Shown: piece after piece, positions 1 through 8,149 of the stretch | Layout: each line of letters starts with the position of its first letter | Numbering within the stretch: the first letter of the stretch is position 1 | Source: Thiofilum flexile DSM 14609 | GTDB lineage: Bacteria > Pseudomonadota > Gammaproteobacteria > Thiotrichales > Thiotrichaceae | Direction: 5' to 3' | NCBI RefSeq assembly: GCF_000380185.1 | Contig: NZ_KB904747.1 | Coordinates: 186,001-250,000 of the forward strand | DNA: 64,000 nt | Made by a program: the position numbers and the translations under genes | Notes under the pieces: generated by a model | What the model saw: the letters and a program-made list of their open reading frames with translations, nothing else | The model's database searches: none | What the model was told of the DNA's origin: nothing

Positions 1-393
1 CGGGTTATTCGGGTGGGGAGTCAGCAAGAAGGTAAACGTTATCGTTGGGGGGGAGAAAGTCCGCTCAACGGGTTTGATTGCAGTGGTCTGGTGCAGTTTT
101 CGATGAAAAAGGGCGCTGGGGTTGCACTGCCACGTACCGCAGCAGACCAGTATGCAATATCGACCAAAGTGCCTATAAGTAAGGCAATGCGGGGGGATTT
201 GGTCTTTTTTAATACCTCCAAGCGTAAGCGGATCAGCCATGTAGGGATTTATCTAGGTAATAATACCTTTTTACATGCACCACGAGCCGGCAAGCGTATT
301 CAACGTGCTGAGATTAACGGCTACTGGCGTAATCGTTTAATTGGTTTTGGACGTATCCCCGGTGCTTGTAAGATTCCTGCCTTCTACGGTTAG
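1..393 (+). CDS. NlpC/P60 family cell-wall peptidase, C-terminal part (cut at left edge)
   Basis: The frame is open from the first base to a TAG at 391-393, so the 5' end lies outside the window. What remains is one NlpC/P60 domain, a cysteine peptidase fold that cleaves peptide cross-bridges or stem peptides of peptidoglycan, normally in the periplasm. Visible family motifs are YRWGG followed by FDCSGL with the catalytic Cys (codon 23 counting from the GTG at 13), then SHVGIYLG with the catalytic His (76) and FLHA with the third polar residue (88). The product ends shortly after the domain, so no C-terminal extra domain exists. Whether it carried a signal peptide, lipobox or SH3/LysM domain upstream cannot be seen. 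A hairpin terminator follows at 428-456. Confidence 0.9.
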   Translation, partial: RVIRVGSQQEGKRYRWGGESPLNGFDCSGLVQFSMKKGAGVALPRTAADQYAISTKVPISKAMRGDLVFFNTSKRKRISHVGIYLGNNTFLHAPRAGKRIQRAEINGYWRNRLIGFGRIPGACKIPAFYG

Positions 394-427
394 GTATTAT
401 TTTACAAGCGTATTTTATTTAATAGTT

Positions 428-461
428 AAGCCTAAGTCAGGTCAATACTTAGGCTTTATTT
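428..461 (+). terminator. Rho-independent-like terminator after NlpC/P60 gene
   Basis: Perfect 10-bp arms AAGCCTAAGT (428-437) and ACTTAGGCTT (447-456), 9-base loop, then a short T-rich run (TTATTT). It lies 35 bp after the stop codon. Confidence 0.75.
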
Positions 462-595
462 GCACATCTCATTGGCAAGTGGAGAAAATAATCACTCCAT
501 TCATCCTATCTTTTTTGCTTCAAATTTAACCTTTACGTCAGAATAGTTAGTGATTTTACTCAAAAATTATAATAGTAAAAAAGAGTACTACACCT

Positions 596-2107
596 ATGAG
601 TCTTGCTATTACCTACAGTCGAACCAATGACGGCCTAAATGCACCTTTAGTCAGCGTTGAAGTCCATTTGGCGAATGGTTTACCCGGATTTTCGATCGTA
701 GGTTTACCCGAAACAGCGGTGAAAGAAAGTCGTGATCGAGTACGAGCGGCGATTACTAATTCGGGCTATGAGTTTCCTTTACGACGTATTACCGTGAATT
801 TAGCACCCGCCGATATTCCCAAAGATGGAGGGCGCTTTGATTTACCCATTGCTTTAGGGATTTTAGCGGCGAGTCATCAATTACCGAGTGAAGGGTTAGA
901 GCAGTACGAATTTTTAGGTGAACTATCTCTAGGGGGACAATTGCGTGGAGTGCGAGGCGTGCTACCCACCTCATTCGCATCGCGTGAATCAGGACGGCAG
1001 TTAATCGTTCCCACTCAAAATGCAGATGAGGCAGCTTTAATTCGCACCTTAGCAGTATATCCAGCCAGCGATTTAAAGGCGGTAGTCGACCATTTGCAAA
1101 ATACTCACACCATTGCCCGCTATCAACTAGAAATAGCCTTTAAAGAAACAACCTATCCCTTTGATATGGCGGATGTGAAGGGGCAGTTTGTCGCACGTCG
1201 AGCGTTAGAGGTTGCCGCAGCCGGTGGGCATAATCTCATGATGATAGGCCCCCCCGGAACGGGTAAAACCATGTTAGCGAATCGCTTAGTAACGATTCTG
1301 CCAGCTTTAACAGAAACCGAAGCACTAGAATCAGCTACCGTTGCTTCGATTAGCCAGCAAGGCTTTAGTGCCGAACGTTGGGGCTTACGTCCGGTACGCG
1401 AACCTCATCATACTTCGTCAGGAATTGCTCTAGTGGGTGGTGGCTCGAATGTGCAGCCCGGAGAGATTTCGTTAGCGCATCATGGGGTATTATTTTTAGA
1501 CGAATTGACCGAGTTTGATCGTAAAGTATTGGATGTTCTGCGTGAACCACTAGAGACGGGGCAAATAACTTTATCACGTGCAGCCAGACAAGCGACCTAT
1601 CCCGCTAATTTTCAACTGATTACCGCCATGAACCCTTGCCCGCGTGGGCGAGCGTGTGATTTACGCGAGAATTGCGAGTGTTCACATGAACAACAAAAAC
1701 GCCATCGTAGCCGTATCTCAGCCCCCTTTTTGGATCGGATTGATATTCAAATTGAAGTCCCCCGTGTGAAACAAGAGGATTTGCAAACCGTACAAACGGG
1801 CGAATCTAGTACAGTGATTCGGCAGCGAGTAGAGGCTGCAAGACAGCGTCAATATGCGCGTCAAGGAGTATTAAATCATCAATTAGCAGGTAAAGCTTTG
1901 GATACGTATTGTGCTTTAGGCGATAAGGATAAGCAGCTTTTGAGTGGGGCGATGGAGCGCTTTAAATTATCTGCTCGTGCTTATCATCGGATTTTAAAGG
2001 TCGCACGTACTATTGCTGATTTAGCCCAAAGTGAAAGCATTAAAACTGCGCATCTATCCGAGGCATTATCTTATAGGGTGATGGATCGCTTAATGTCAGG
2101 AGGTTAG
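596..2107 (+). CDS. comM: YifB/ComM-family AAA+ ATPase (Mg-chelatase-like)
   Basis: 503 aa, the usual length of YifB/ComM. The N-terminal about 170 residues form the Lon-protease-like/ChlI domain (GLPGFSIVGLPE, ALGILAAS). The AAA+ domain follows with Walker A GPPGTGKT near residues 217-224, Walker B GVLFLDELTEF and the MNPCPRG motif of the family. The C-terminal Mg-chelatase domain ends in YRVMDRL. In Vibrio and Acinetobacter ComM is a hexameric helicase that drives branch migration during natural transformation; the same role is inferred here. It is a single-gene unit convergent with bioF. A possible -10 TATAAT lies at 568-573 without a clear -35. The gene is common in bacteria that are not known to be competent, so presence alone does not prove transformability. 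Confidence 0.93.
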   Translation: MSLAITYSRTNDGLNAPLVSVEVHLANGLPGFSIVGLPETAVKESRDRVRAAITNSGYEFPLRRITVNLAPADIPKDGGRFDLPIALGILAASHQLPSEGLEQYEFLGELSLGGQLRGVRGVLPTSFASRESGRQLIVPTQNADEAALIRTLAVYPASDLKAVVDHLQNTHTIARYQLEIAFKETTYPFDMADVKGQFVARRALEVAAAGGHNLMMIGPPGTGKTMLANRLVTILPALTETEALESATVASISQQGFSAERWGLRPVREPHHTSSGIALVGGGSNVQPGEISLAHHGVLFLDELTEFDRKVLDVLREPLETGQITLSRAARQATYPANFQLITAMNPCPRGRACDLRENCECSHEQQKRHRSRISAPFLDRIDIQIEVPRVKQEDLQTVQTGESSTVIRQRVEAARQRQYARQGVLNHQLAGKALDTYCALGDKDKQLLSGAMERFKLSARAYHRILKVARTIADLAQSESIKTAHLSEALSYRVMDRLMSGG

Positions 2108-2116
2108 GCAAGCAGC

Positions 2117-2143
2117 TATTCACCGCAAAATTTGCGGTGAATA
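2117..2143. terminator. Perfect 27-bp palindrome between convergent comM and bioF
   Basis: Arms TATTCACCGCAAA and TTTGCGGTGAATA of 13 bp each with a single central base. It serves as a likely bidirectional terminator for the two converging genes, although there is no long T tract. A third copy of the half-site (TATTCACCGCAA, 2151-2162) forms the last codons and stop of bioF. Confidence 0.6.
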
Positions 2144-2149
2144 AAGGTA

Positions 2150-3304
2150 TTATTCACCGCAAGCTAGGCTTAGACCACTTAATAATTGATCGACTTGTTC
2201 CCGTGTATGCGCTGCTGAAAAGGTAACCCTTAAGCGTGCGGTATTGTTTGGGACGGTCGGTGGACGAATAGCAACGACTAGCAATCCTAACGCTTGTAAG
2301 CGCCGACTGATCTGTAGGGCTTTAGCGCTTTCACCCACTACTATGGGTTGAATGGGGGTATTAGAGTCCATTAACTGCAGGCCTAATTGGGTCGCACCTT
2401 GTCTAAAGTAGTGAATGAGCTGTTGTAAATGCTCCCGTCGCCAGTGCTCACTTTGTACTAATTCAAGGCTAGCCAAGGTAGCGCCCGCAATAGCAGGGGG
2501 TTGAGCGGTGGTATAGATAAATGGGCGAGCCACTTGAATCAGATATTCAATTAAATCGTGCGAACCTGCTACAAAAGCCCCGGCTGTGCCAAACGCTTTG
2601 CCTAAAGTACCCATTAAAATGGGGACATCAGTGGGAGTAAGCTGTAAGGCTTCAACTAAACCGCCCCCCGTTTTGCCTAAAACCCCTAAGCCATGTGCAT
2701 CATCGACCATTAGCCACGCTTGATGTTGTTGGGCGATTTGTGCCAGTGTGGCTAAAGGGGCCACATCGCCATCCATACTGAATACCCCATCGGTCATAAT
2801 CATAGCATCGGGGCTAGAGTTGCTTTGCATGCGTTGACGGAGGTGCTCACTATCATTATGGGCATAGCGCATGAGCTTAGCGTTAGACATCAGTGCTCCG
2901 TCAATCAGCGATGCATGATTGAGTCGATCTTGGAAGATAATATCGTCCTTGTCCATTAAGGCATTAGCTACAGCAAGATTTGCCATATAGCCAGTGGAAA
3001 AGAGTAAGGCTCGCTCTCGTCCGGTAAAGGAGGCTAATGCTTCTTCTAGTTGCTGATGTAGACGCGAATGCCCATTAATTAAATGCGCTGCCCCACTGCC
3101 CACACCATACTGATTAGCGGCTTGTTGGAAGGCATGAATCACTTGAGGGTGATTGGCTAAGCCTAAGTAATCATTGCTACAAAAATTGAGGATAGTTTTG
3201 CCATCAATAGTCATCACGGGCTGCTGAGGGCTGTCGCTAATACGGGGTTGGCGGTAGAGATGTTGTGCTTGACTGACTTGGATGCGGGCGCGAAGGTCTT
3301 TCAT
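2150..3304 (-). CDS. bioF: 8-amino-7-oxononanoate synthase
   Basis: PLP-dependent alpha-oxoamine synthase that condenses pimeloyl-thioester with L-alanine, the first dedicated step of biotin ring assembly in the cytosol. Family marks are NFCSNDYLGL near the N terminus, the cofactor-binding DDAHGLG block and the Schiff-base lysine in GTLGKAFG. The frame is open to an ATG at 3400, but starting at the ATG at 3302-3304 gives 384 aa, the E. coli length, and puts the lysine at residue 236 as in E. coli. An intermediate ATG at 3331 is also possible. A perfect 13-bp-arm hairpin (3310-3346) sits just upstream of the chosen start. It is downstream of a tusA-like gene and is not next to other bio genes. 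Confidence 0.92.
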   Translation of the reverse strand: MKDLRARIQVSQAQHLYRQPRISDSPQQPVMTIDGKTILNFCSNDYLGLANHPQVIHAFQQAANQYGVGSGAAHLINGHSRLHQQLEEALASFTGRERALLFSTGYMANLAVANALMDKDDIIFQDRLNHASLIDGALMSNAKLMRYAHNDSEHLRQRMQSNSSPDAMIMTDGVFSMDGDVAPLATLAQIAQQHQAWLMVDDAHGLGVLGKTGGGLVEALQLTPTDVPILMGTLGKAFGTAGAFVAGSHDLIEYLIQVARPFIYTTAQPPAIAGATLASLELVQSEHWRREHLQQLIHYFRQGATQLGLQLMDSNTPIQPIVVGESAKALQISRRLQALGLLVVAIRPPTVPNNTARLRVTFSAAHTREQVDQLLSGLSLACGE

Positions 3305-3309
3305 AACAG

Positions 3310-3346
3310 GGTGGTCAAAAAGAATGAGCATACCTTTTTGACCACC
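3310..3346 (-). promoter_or_regulatory. Stable hairpin in the tusA-bioF spacer, next to the bioF start
   Basis: On the minus strand the arms are GGTGGTCAAAAAG and CTTTTTGACCACC, 13 bp and perfect, with an 11-base loop containing an alternative bioF ATG. The 3' arm ends 5 bases before the preferred ATG. There is no T tail, so it may act on translation or mRNA stability rather than as a plain terminator. Regulation is an inference. Confidence 0.5.
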
Positions 3347-3365
3347 TAAGCGTAAGGGGACGCGA

Positions 3366-3596
3366 TTAGCCTTTCTTAATGAAGAAAGTATATTCGCCAC
3401 TACTCTCGCCGCTACCTACAATTTCATTGCCTGTTTGCTTGGCAAATGATTCCATATCCTTCACTGAACCGGGGTCGGTAGCAATCACTTTTAAGATTTC
3501 GCCAGAGGCGAGGGTGTTCATGGCTTTTTTGGTACGCAAAATAGGGAGTGGGCAATTTAAGCCACGGGCGTCTAGTTCTTGATTAAATTCACTCAT
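3366..3596 (-). CDS. TusA-family sulfur carrier protein
   Basis: 76 aa, a complete SirA/TusA-like fold. The conserved N-terminal motif LNCPLPIL carries the active Cys15 (CPxP signature) used to carry a persulfide in sulfur relay (tRNA thiolation, molybdenum cofactor or dissimilatory sulfur metabolism, depending on the paralogue). The product ends in FFIKKG, like E. coli TusA (IRKG). AGAGGATAACA just before the ATG provides a ribosome-binding site. It lies 61 bases before the preferred bioF start, so the two may be cotranscribed. The neighbours do not show which sulfur pathway it serves, hence no gene symbol. A dyad at 3624-3641 precedes it. Confidence 0.85.
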   Translation of the reverse strand: MSEFNQELDARGLNCPLPILRTKKAMNTLASGEILKVIATDPGSVKDMESFAKQTGNEIVGSGESSGEYTFFIKKG

Positions 3597-3623
3597 TGTT
3601 ATCCTCTCTTAATCGTGGACTAA

Positions 3624-3641
3624 TTTAGATTGCGGTCTAAA
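3624..3641. promoter_or_regulatory. Dyad in the divergent tusA-like/dapF intergenic region
   Basis: TTTAGA-N6-TCTAAA, a perfect 18-bp inverted repeat about 28 bp upstream of the tusA-like start. It could be an operator. No known regulator is matched. Confidence 0.3.
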
Positions 3642-3721
3642 ACCTTCGGGCGTTACCATAACATCAATCGTTAGGTGCCGCTATTATTTTATTAGACTAT
3701 TCTAATATTAGAGGATTCTTT

Positions 3722-4561
3722 ATGACTCGACCACTATTACCCTTTGTTAAAATGCACGGTTTAGGCAATGATTTTGTGGTGCTAGATGGTGTTAGGCAGA
3801 CCATTCAGCTCTCTAGCGAGCAAATTAAGCAGTTAGGAGATCGGCATTTCGGGGTGGGATTTGACCAATTATTATTGGTAGAGCCTTATGACGGCGAGGA
3901 AGCCGAATTTCGTTATCGTATTTTTAATGCGGATGGTTCAGAGGTAGAGCAATGTGGCAATGGGGCACGTTGTTTTGCCCGCTTTGTGTATGATCAGGGT
4001 TTAACTAGCAGCACGACAATTCCCGTGATGACAGCTAAGGGGCGTATAGTATTAATACTTCAGCCTGATGGTATGGTAACTGTAGATATGGGTAAACCCA
4101 TCTTGACCCCCGCGCAGATACCGTTCATATTTGATTCGTATCAGGCTGTCTATAATCTGTCTTTTAATGAGCATACCGTAGCTATTTCTGCTATTTCAAT
4201 GGGTAATCCACATGCGGTTCTAGTGGTAGATAATGTGGATACTGCTCCCGTGCAGGAGTGGGGTGAGGTTATTGAACGCCATCCGCAGTTCCCTCGACGA
4301 GTCAATGTAGGGTTTATGCAGGTCTTAAATCCAGAGCAGATTCGCTTACGAGTGTTTGAACGAGGTGTAGGGGAAACCCTTGCTTGTGGAACGGGAGCTT
4401 GTGCTGCGGTAGTAGCAGGACAACTACGGGGTTTGCTTGCCGAGCGCGTTGGGGTGGAACTACCCGGCGGACGTTTACAAATTGAATGGTTAGGTGAGGG
4501 GCATAGCGTTAAAATGACGGGGCCTGCCACAACCGTTTTTTCGGGTGTAATAACATTATGA
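3722..4561 (+). CDS. dapF: Diaminopimelate epimerase
   Basis: 279 aa. Interconverts LL- and meso-diaminopimelate for lysine and peptidoglycan synthesis. The cofactor-free two-base mechanism needs two cysteines, both present: Cys78 in EQCGNGARC and Cys222 in [10 protein letters not shown]. The N-terminal [11 protein letters not shown] block is typical. AGAGGA lies 7 bases before the ATG. The stop overlaps the next gene's start (ATGA), so dapF, DUF484 and xerC form a translationally coupled operon, the same order as in E. coli and Pseudomonas. The upstream 30 bp holds an AT-rich repeat of ATTAG/CTAAT at 3691-3711, whose role is unknown. Confidence 0.96.
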   Translation: MTRPLLPFVKMHGLGNDFVVLDGVRQTIQLSSEQIKQLGDRHFGVGFDQLLLVEPYDGEEAEFRYRIFNADGSEVEQCGNGARCFARFVYDQGLTSSTTIPVMTAKGRIVLILQPDGMVTVDMGKPILTPAQIPFIFDSYQAVYNLSFNEHTVAISAISMGNPHAVLVVDNVDTAPVQEWGEVIERHPQFPRRVNVGFMQVLNPEQIRLRVFERGVGETLACGTGACAAVVAGQLRGLLAERVGVELPGGRLQIEWLGEGHSVKMTGPATTVFSGVITL

Positions 4562-5289
4562 ATGGAACAAGAACGCCATCTGCGAGCTTGTCTGTGGAAC
4601 CACAGCAAGTGGTCGAATTTTTGCAGCAACATCCCGACTTTTTCACTGAACATGAAATGCTTTTGGAGCAATTGGTGATACCTCAACCGAGTACGGGTAA
4701 TGTGGTATCACTGCTAGAGCGTTTAGTGCAGCGTCAACGTGAGCGGCAACAGCAGCTAGAGCAGCAATTAGAAACGCTCATGAATGCTGCACGGGGCAGT
4801 GAGCGTATGGTCGGGGGGCTACATGTTTTAGCTACCGAGCTATTAGGTTGTCATGATTTAGAGCAAGTGGTTCAAGTCTGCAATCGCATTATCAAGCAAG
4901 AGTTTAAAGCCCATAGCGTGGTATTTCGTCTCATTGGCGAAGGAACGGCTAAGGCGGAAGGCTTAAACTTTATTAGCCCTGAAGATCGAGCCTTAAAACA
5001 ACTGTCACACCTGTTTACTAAGCGTCAACCCGTGTGTGGACGTTTGCGCCCTAAGCAGCAAGAGTTTTTATTTGGTGCTCAAGGCTCAGTGATTAAATCC
5101 GCTGTATTAATACCCTTATATTCTCAATATGAATTAGGTGTATTAGCACTAGGGAGTGATGACGAAGGGCGCTACTATCCGGGGATGGGGACGTTGTTCA
5201 TTAATCAGTTAGGGGCTTTGGTGTCGAGTGCGTTAACGCGCTATATTACACCTTTATCAAAAGGCTCGGTTGAGTCAACAGGCCATTAA
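4558..5289 (+). CDS. DUF484 family protein (GAF-like)
   Basis: 243 aa, equivalent to the yigA position between dapF and xerC in enterobacteria. The N-terminal segment [22 protein letters not shown] is the usual DUF484 opening. A glutamine-rich coiled coil follows (about residues 45-75, [16 protein letters not shown]), then a GAF-like domain to the C terminus ([17 protein letters not shown]). The biochemical function of DUF484 is not known. Its position between dapF and the recombinase gene is strongly conserved, and the overlap with dapF plus the 2-base gap to xerC indicate cotranscription. Confidence 0.9.
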   Translation: MNGTRTPSASLSVEPQQVVEFLQQHPDFFTEHEMLLEQLVIPQPSTGNVVSLLERLVQRQRERQQQLEQQLETLMNAARGSERMVGGLHVLATELLGCHDLEQVVQVCNRIIKQEFKAHSVVFRLIGEGTAKAEGLNFISPEDRALKQLSHLFTKRQPVCGRLRPKQQEFLFGAQGSVIKSAVLIPLYSQYELGVLALGSDDEGRYYPGMGTLFINQLGALVSSALTRYITPLSKGSVESTGH

Positions 5290-5291
5290 GT

Positions 5292-6206
5292 GTGTCAACA
5301 ATCCCTGATGAGTACCTACGTTACCTCAAGACTGAAAAGCATTATGCGGTTTTAACCGTTAATGCCTATTGTATTGATCTCAATGAGTTTATGACTTGGC
5401 TGGCAGAGCGACGTATTGAGTACATTCAGGTACTGCCAGATCAGGTCAGACAATGGTCGGCTCATTTGCATCGGGGTGGCTTAGATGGACGTAGTATTCA
5501 ACGCAAACTCTCTTCCTTACGGCGCTTTTATCACTTCTTATTACGCGAGCATAAGGTTAAATTTAACCCAGCACTCGATGTGCGAGCGCCGCGCTTTACT
5601 CTCAAATTACCCGCTACCCTAACCGTTGATACCATCAATAACTTTTTAGATGTACCCTCACAGTCGTGGTTAGAGACACGGGATCTCGCCATGATGGAGT
5701 TATTTTATTCTTCCGGCTTGCGCCTATCAGAGTTAGTGAATGCCAATATCTATGATATTGATTGGGAAACTCATCAGATCAAGGTCTTAGGTAAAGGCAG
5801 TAAAGAGCGTTTAGTACCGATCGGCAGTAAGGCGATGATAGCCCTAGAGAAATGGCTACCCTTGCGCCTAGGGTTGGTGGATGAAACCGAAGAGGCTTTA
5901 TTTTTAAGCCAAAGAGCCAAGCGGATTAACCCACGAACCGTACAGGTACGGCTAAAAGTATGGCAGAAAAAATATATTCTGACCCAAGGTTTACACCCCC
6001 ACAAACTACGTCACTCGTTTGCTAGTCATATTTTGGAGTCGTCGGGGGATTTGAGAGCGGTACAAGAATTATTGGGGCACTCCAATATTAGTACCACGCA
6101 AATTTATACCCATTTAGATTATCAATATTTGGCTCAGGCGTATGACAATGCTCACCCTAGAGCACGCAAACGCCGTGAACCAAATGATTCTGATACTTCA
6201 GATTAG
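5292..6206 (+). CDS. xerC: Tyrosine recombinase XerC
   Basis: 304 aa, close to E. coli XerC (298). With XerD it resolves chromosome dimers at dif. All catalytic residues are visible: Arg144 (SSGLRLSEL), Lys168 (LGKGSKER), His237 and Arg240 (HPHKLRHSF), His263 (LGHSNI) and nucleophile Tyr272 (TQIYTHLD). The N-terminal SAM-like core-binding domain spans about residues 4-90. The start is GTG at 5292, 2 bp after the DUF484 stop. The operon context identifies it as the housekeeping XerC and not a phage or integron integrase. Its stop overlaps by 4 bp the 3' end of the convergent ankyrin gene. Confidence 0.95.
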   Translation: MSTIPDEYLRYLKTEKHYAVLTVNAYCIDLNEFMTWLAERRIEYIQVLPDQVRQWSAHLHRGGLDGRSIQRKLSSLRRFYHFLLREHKVKFNPALDVRAPRFTLKLPATLTVDTINNFLDVPSQSWLETRDLAMMELFYSSGLRLSELVNANIYDIDWETHQIKVLGKGSKERLVPIGSKAMIALEKWLPLRLGLVDETEEALFLSQRAKRINPRTVQVRLKVWQKKYILTQGLHPHKLRHSFASHILESSGDLRAVQELLGHSNISTTQIYTHLDYQYLAQAYDNAHPRARKRREPNDSDTSD

Positions 6207-6733
6207 CGCTGATTAGGACGGGGGCGATAACCTAATAACATGGCTATATCGATATGATTGCCATCAACAGCCATTTGCATCGGTGTTTTATTACCGCGAT
6301 CACTGGTGCGTACATGAGGAATAGCGCCCATTCTTAATAAATAGCGTACGGCCTCAGTATGCCCAAAGCGAGCAGCATGATGGAGTGGTGTCCAGCCTTT
6401 AGAGGTGCGGGCATTCACATTTCCACCATGGTTAGCCAAATAAATCAAAGCTTCTAAGCGTCCGCGCGAGGCGGCGGCATGCATAGCGCTTTCACCAAAA
6501 CGGGTACTAAAACTAGGGTCAGCACCGCGCTCAACTAAAGCTCGAATGCGCCCAGTGTTGCCACCTAATGCAGCCAGCCATAGTTCTTCATTTTGATCAC
6601 GCTCATTTTGAATAGGATTACTGGGGGTATCCGTAGCAAATAGCTCCATTGAATCATTACCGCCGGGGGCTGCTTGTGTAGGTAGAGCAGCAGCCAACAG
6701 GACTAATCCAATAGCCAAAGTTGTATATTTCAT
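6203..6733 (-). CDS. Exported ankyrin-repeat protein
   Basis: About 176 aa from the ATG at 6733 (an ATG three codons upstream at 6742 is also possible). An N-terminal signal peptide (KYTTLAIGLVLLAAALPTQA, cleavage after TQA) sends it to the periplasm. The mature part carries about three to four ankyrin repeats: GNTGRIRALVERGADP, then GRLEALIYLANHGGNV with ESAMHAAASR, then GWTPLHHAARFGHTEAVRYLL, then a last degenerate unit ending MLLGYRP. Such repeats bind proteins; some periplasmic ankyrin proteins act in oxidative stress or as immunity partners, but nothing nearby fixes a partner. The next upstream gene on this strand encodes a small lipoprotein. Confidence 0.85.
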   Translation of the reverse strand: MKYTTLAIGLVLLAAALPTQAAPGGNDSMELFATDTPSNPIQNERDQNEELWLAALGGNTGRIRALVERGADPSFSTRFGESAMHAAASRGRLEALIYLANHGGNVNARTSKGWTPLHHAARFGHTEAVRYLLRMGAIPHVRTSDRGNKTPMQMAVDGNHIDIAMLLGYRPRPNQR

Positions 6734-6788
6734 AGCTTCCATTCACTCTGTTGGGGGTTGTGGTTGGAGATTTACGCGTTAACAGGGT

Positions 6789-7133
6789 TTAATTGGGGTT
6801 TTCATAAAAAACATAGGACGTTGAGTAATCACTGATTTCAAAGTAAACCCGTTTTTCATTAGAATCAGCAACCCCATTGAGGTTGGCATCTAAGACACCA
6901 TAGCCAAAACGGAAAGGGCGGTCAGAGTTACTAGTAGTTCCACTTGCAGTGGTGAGTTTATCTACTTTGAGAAAACGCTTAGCGAGCTTATCACCGGCAT
7001 AAACCTCTAATACGCCATTTGTTCCAGTCCAGTTTTGAATGGAGCGTCCGATTTGGTTTTGAGTTTCTTGAGTACAGGCCGATAGTAGACCTAGGGTAAC
7101 TAATAGTGCTGCTACTAATTTGGTTTTTTGCAT
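6789..7133 (-). CDS. Small putative lipoprotein, family not recognised
   Basis: 114 aa. The N terminus has a lipoprotein signal: Lys3/Lys5, a hydrophobic stretch AALLVTLGLL and the lipobox LSAC with the lipidated Cys20. The residue after Cys is Thr, compatible with outer-membrane sorting. The remainder is polar, with no recognised domain; the segment DANLNGVADSNEKR resembles a short Asp-rich calcium-type loop (DxNxNGxxD) but is isolated. AAGGAG precedes the ATG by 7 bases, which supports translation. It lies between an ankyrin protein and a DUF815 ATPase on the same strand, with 47 and 91 bp gaps. Function unknown. Confidence 0.75.
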   Translation of the reverse strand: MQKTKLVAALLVTLGLLSACTQETQNQIGRSIQNWTGTNGVLEVYAGDKLAKRFLKVDKLTTASGTTSNSDRPFRFGYGVLDANLNGVADSNEKRVYFEISDYSTSYVFYENPN

Positions 7134-7224
7134 GAAATGCTCCTTAATTTTTAAGTCAAAGGTGAGTCTGGGTTTGACTAATACCCGCTGTGTCTGGGGC
7201 GCAGCGCATTAGAAATACCTGAAA

Positions 7225-7980
7225 TTAAATCATACTGTGATTGTAGAATTGACGGGCGGTTCGTCCACTCTTACCCCCGCGCTCTGCGGCAAAGCGTAAC
7301 GCTTCTTCATGTAGAGTATTTGGCTCAATTCCCCGCCCTTTGAATAAGCGCTCCACGATTTGCAGATAGACTTCCTTATCCATAGAGGGGAAGGCTAATG
7401 TTAATCCAAACCGATCTGCTAATGCTAAACGCTCATCTTCTGCTTCGTCGCATTTACCTGCAGGATCAGTCTTAACCTCCGGAGTAGAGATTAAATAACG
7501 GCGATTAGAGGTAGCATAAATGAGAATATTAGCCGGTGGTTTTTCTAAATTGCCCTCCATCAATCCTTTTAATTGGCGATGATCACAGTGCCCATCCCCA
7601 AAACTAAGATCATCACAAAATACAATAAATTTATGTTGGTTGTCATGTAGATCGTCGGTGATATCTTGGAGCAAGTGGAGGTCATCGCGAGGAATTTGAA
7701 TCATACGCAAGCCGTAAACGTGATAGCGCGTGAGTACTGCTTTAATGAGTGAAGACTTACCTACACCCCGCGAACCCCACAGCAATACATGATTGCAAGC
7801 CTTACCGCGTAAAAAATTCTCTGTATTCTTATAAATAGCGACCTTTTGCTCTTCAATACCCAATAGACTTTCAGGATCTACCAAATCGACATTGACTATC
7901 GGTTTTAAATAATGACGATTAGAACGCCATACGGCGGCTACTGTTGAGCGCCAATCAATGCCAGTTTTGCCAAATGCCAT
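7225..7980 (-). CDS. DUF815-family AAA ATPase
   Basis: 251 aa. P-loop ATPase: Walker A GSRGVGKS (residues 69-76), Walker B FIVFCDDLSF, and a sensor-1 type stretch NILIYATSNRRYL, then DRFGLTLAFP and a C-terminal lid with GKSGRTARQF. This is the DUF815 pattern, proteins related to DnaA/IstB-like ATPases whose cellular job has not been defined. It is somewhat shorter than many family members, having only a short N-terminal segment before the ATPase core. GCGGAAA precedes the ATG. An 11-bp-arm dyad (8004-8051) lies 24 bp upstream of the start. Confidence 0.85.
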   Translation of the reverse strand: MAFGKTGIDWRSTVAAVWRSNRHYLKPIVNVDLVDPESLLGIEEQKVAIYKNTENFLRGKACNHVLLWGSRGVGKSSLIKAVLTRYHVYGLRMIQIPRDDLHLLQDITDDLHDNQHKFIVFCDDLSFGDGHCDHRQLKGLMEGNLEKPPANILIYATSNRRYLISTPEVKTDPAGKCDEAEDERLALADRFGLTLAFPSMDKEVYLQIVERLFKGRGIEPNTLHEEALRFAAERGGKSGRTARQFYNHSMI

Positions 7981-8003
7981 GCTAGTTTCCGCTACAAATT
8001 AAG

Positions 8004-8051
8004 GTTTAAGTCAGTACTATGTTAAATAGGTAGTCAATACCTGACTTAAAC
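8004..8051. promoter_or_regulatory. Inverted repeat upstream of the DUF815 gene
   Basis: GTTTAAGTCAG (8004-8014) and CTGACTTAAAC (8041-8051) are perfect 11-bp arms 26 bp apart, between the elyC-like stop and the DUF815 start. It may be an operator or a 5'-leader hairpin. Nothing else is seen in the 169-bp spacer. Confidence 0.35.
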
Positions 8052-8149
8052 AGGTGGGTGAGAAGTATTGTTTTCGGTTCGGGTACAGTTTAAAACGAAC
8101 TTGAATTTTTTTCATGCGTGAATTGTGTGAAATATACGGATCAAGGCGC

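Noticed and set aside
4150-4686. 178-codon open frame on the minus strand across dapF
   Set aside because: It lies wholly opposite dapF and the DUF484 start, has no family match, and is low-complexity Ser/Arg/Pro/Cys-rich, as expected of an antisense shadow.
5292-6206. Phage or integron integrase
   Set aside because: The dapF-DUF484 operon position and family length identify the housekeeping XerC; no attachment site or phage genes are nearby.
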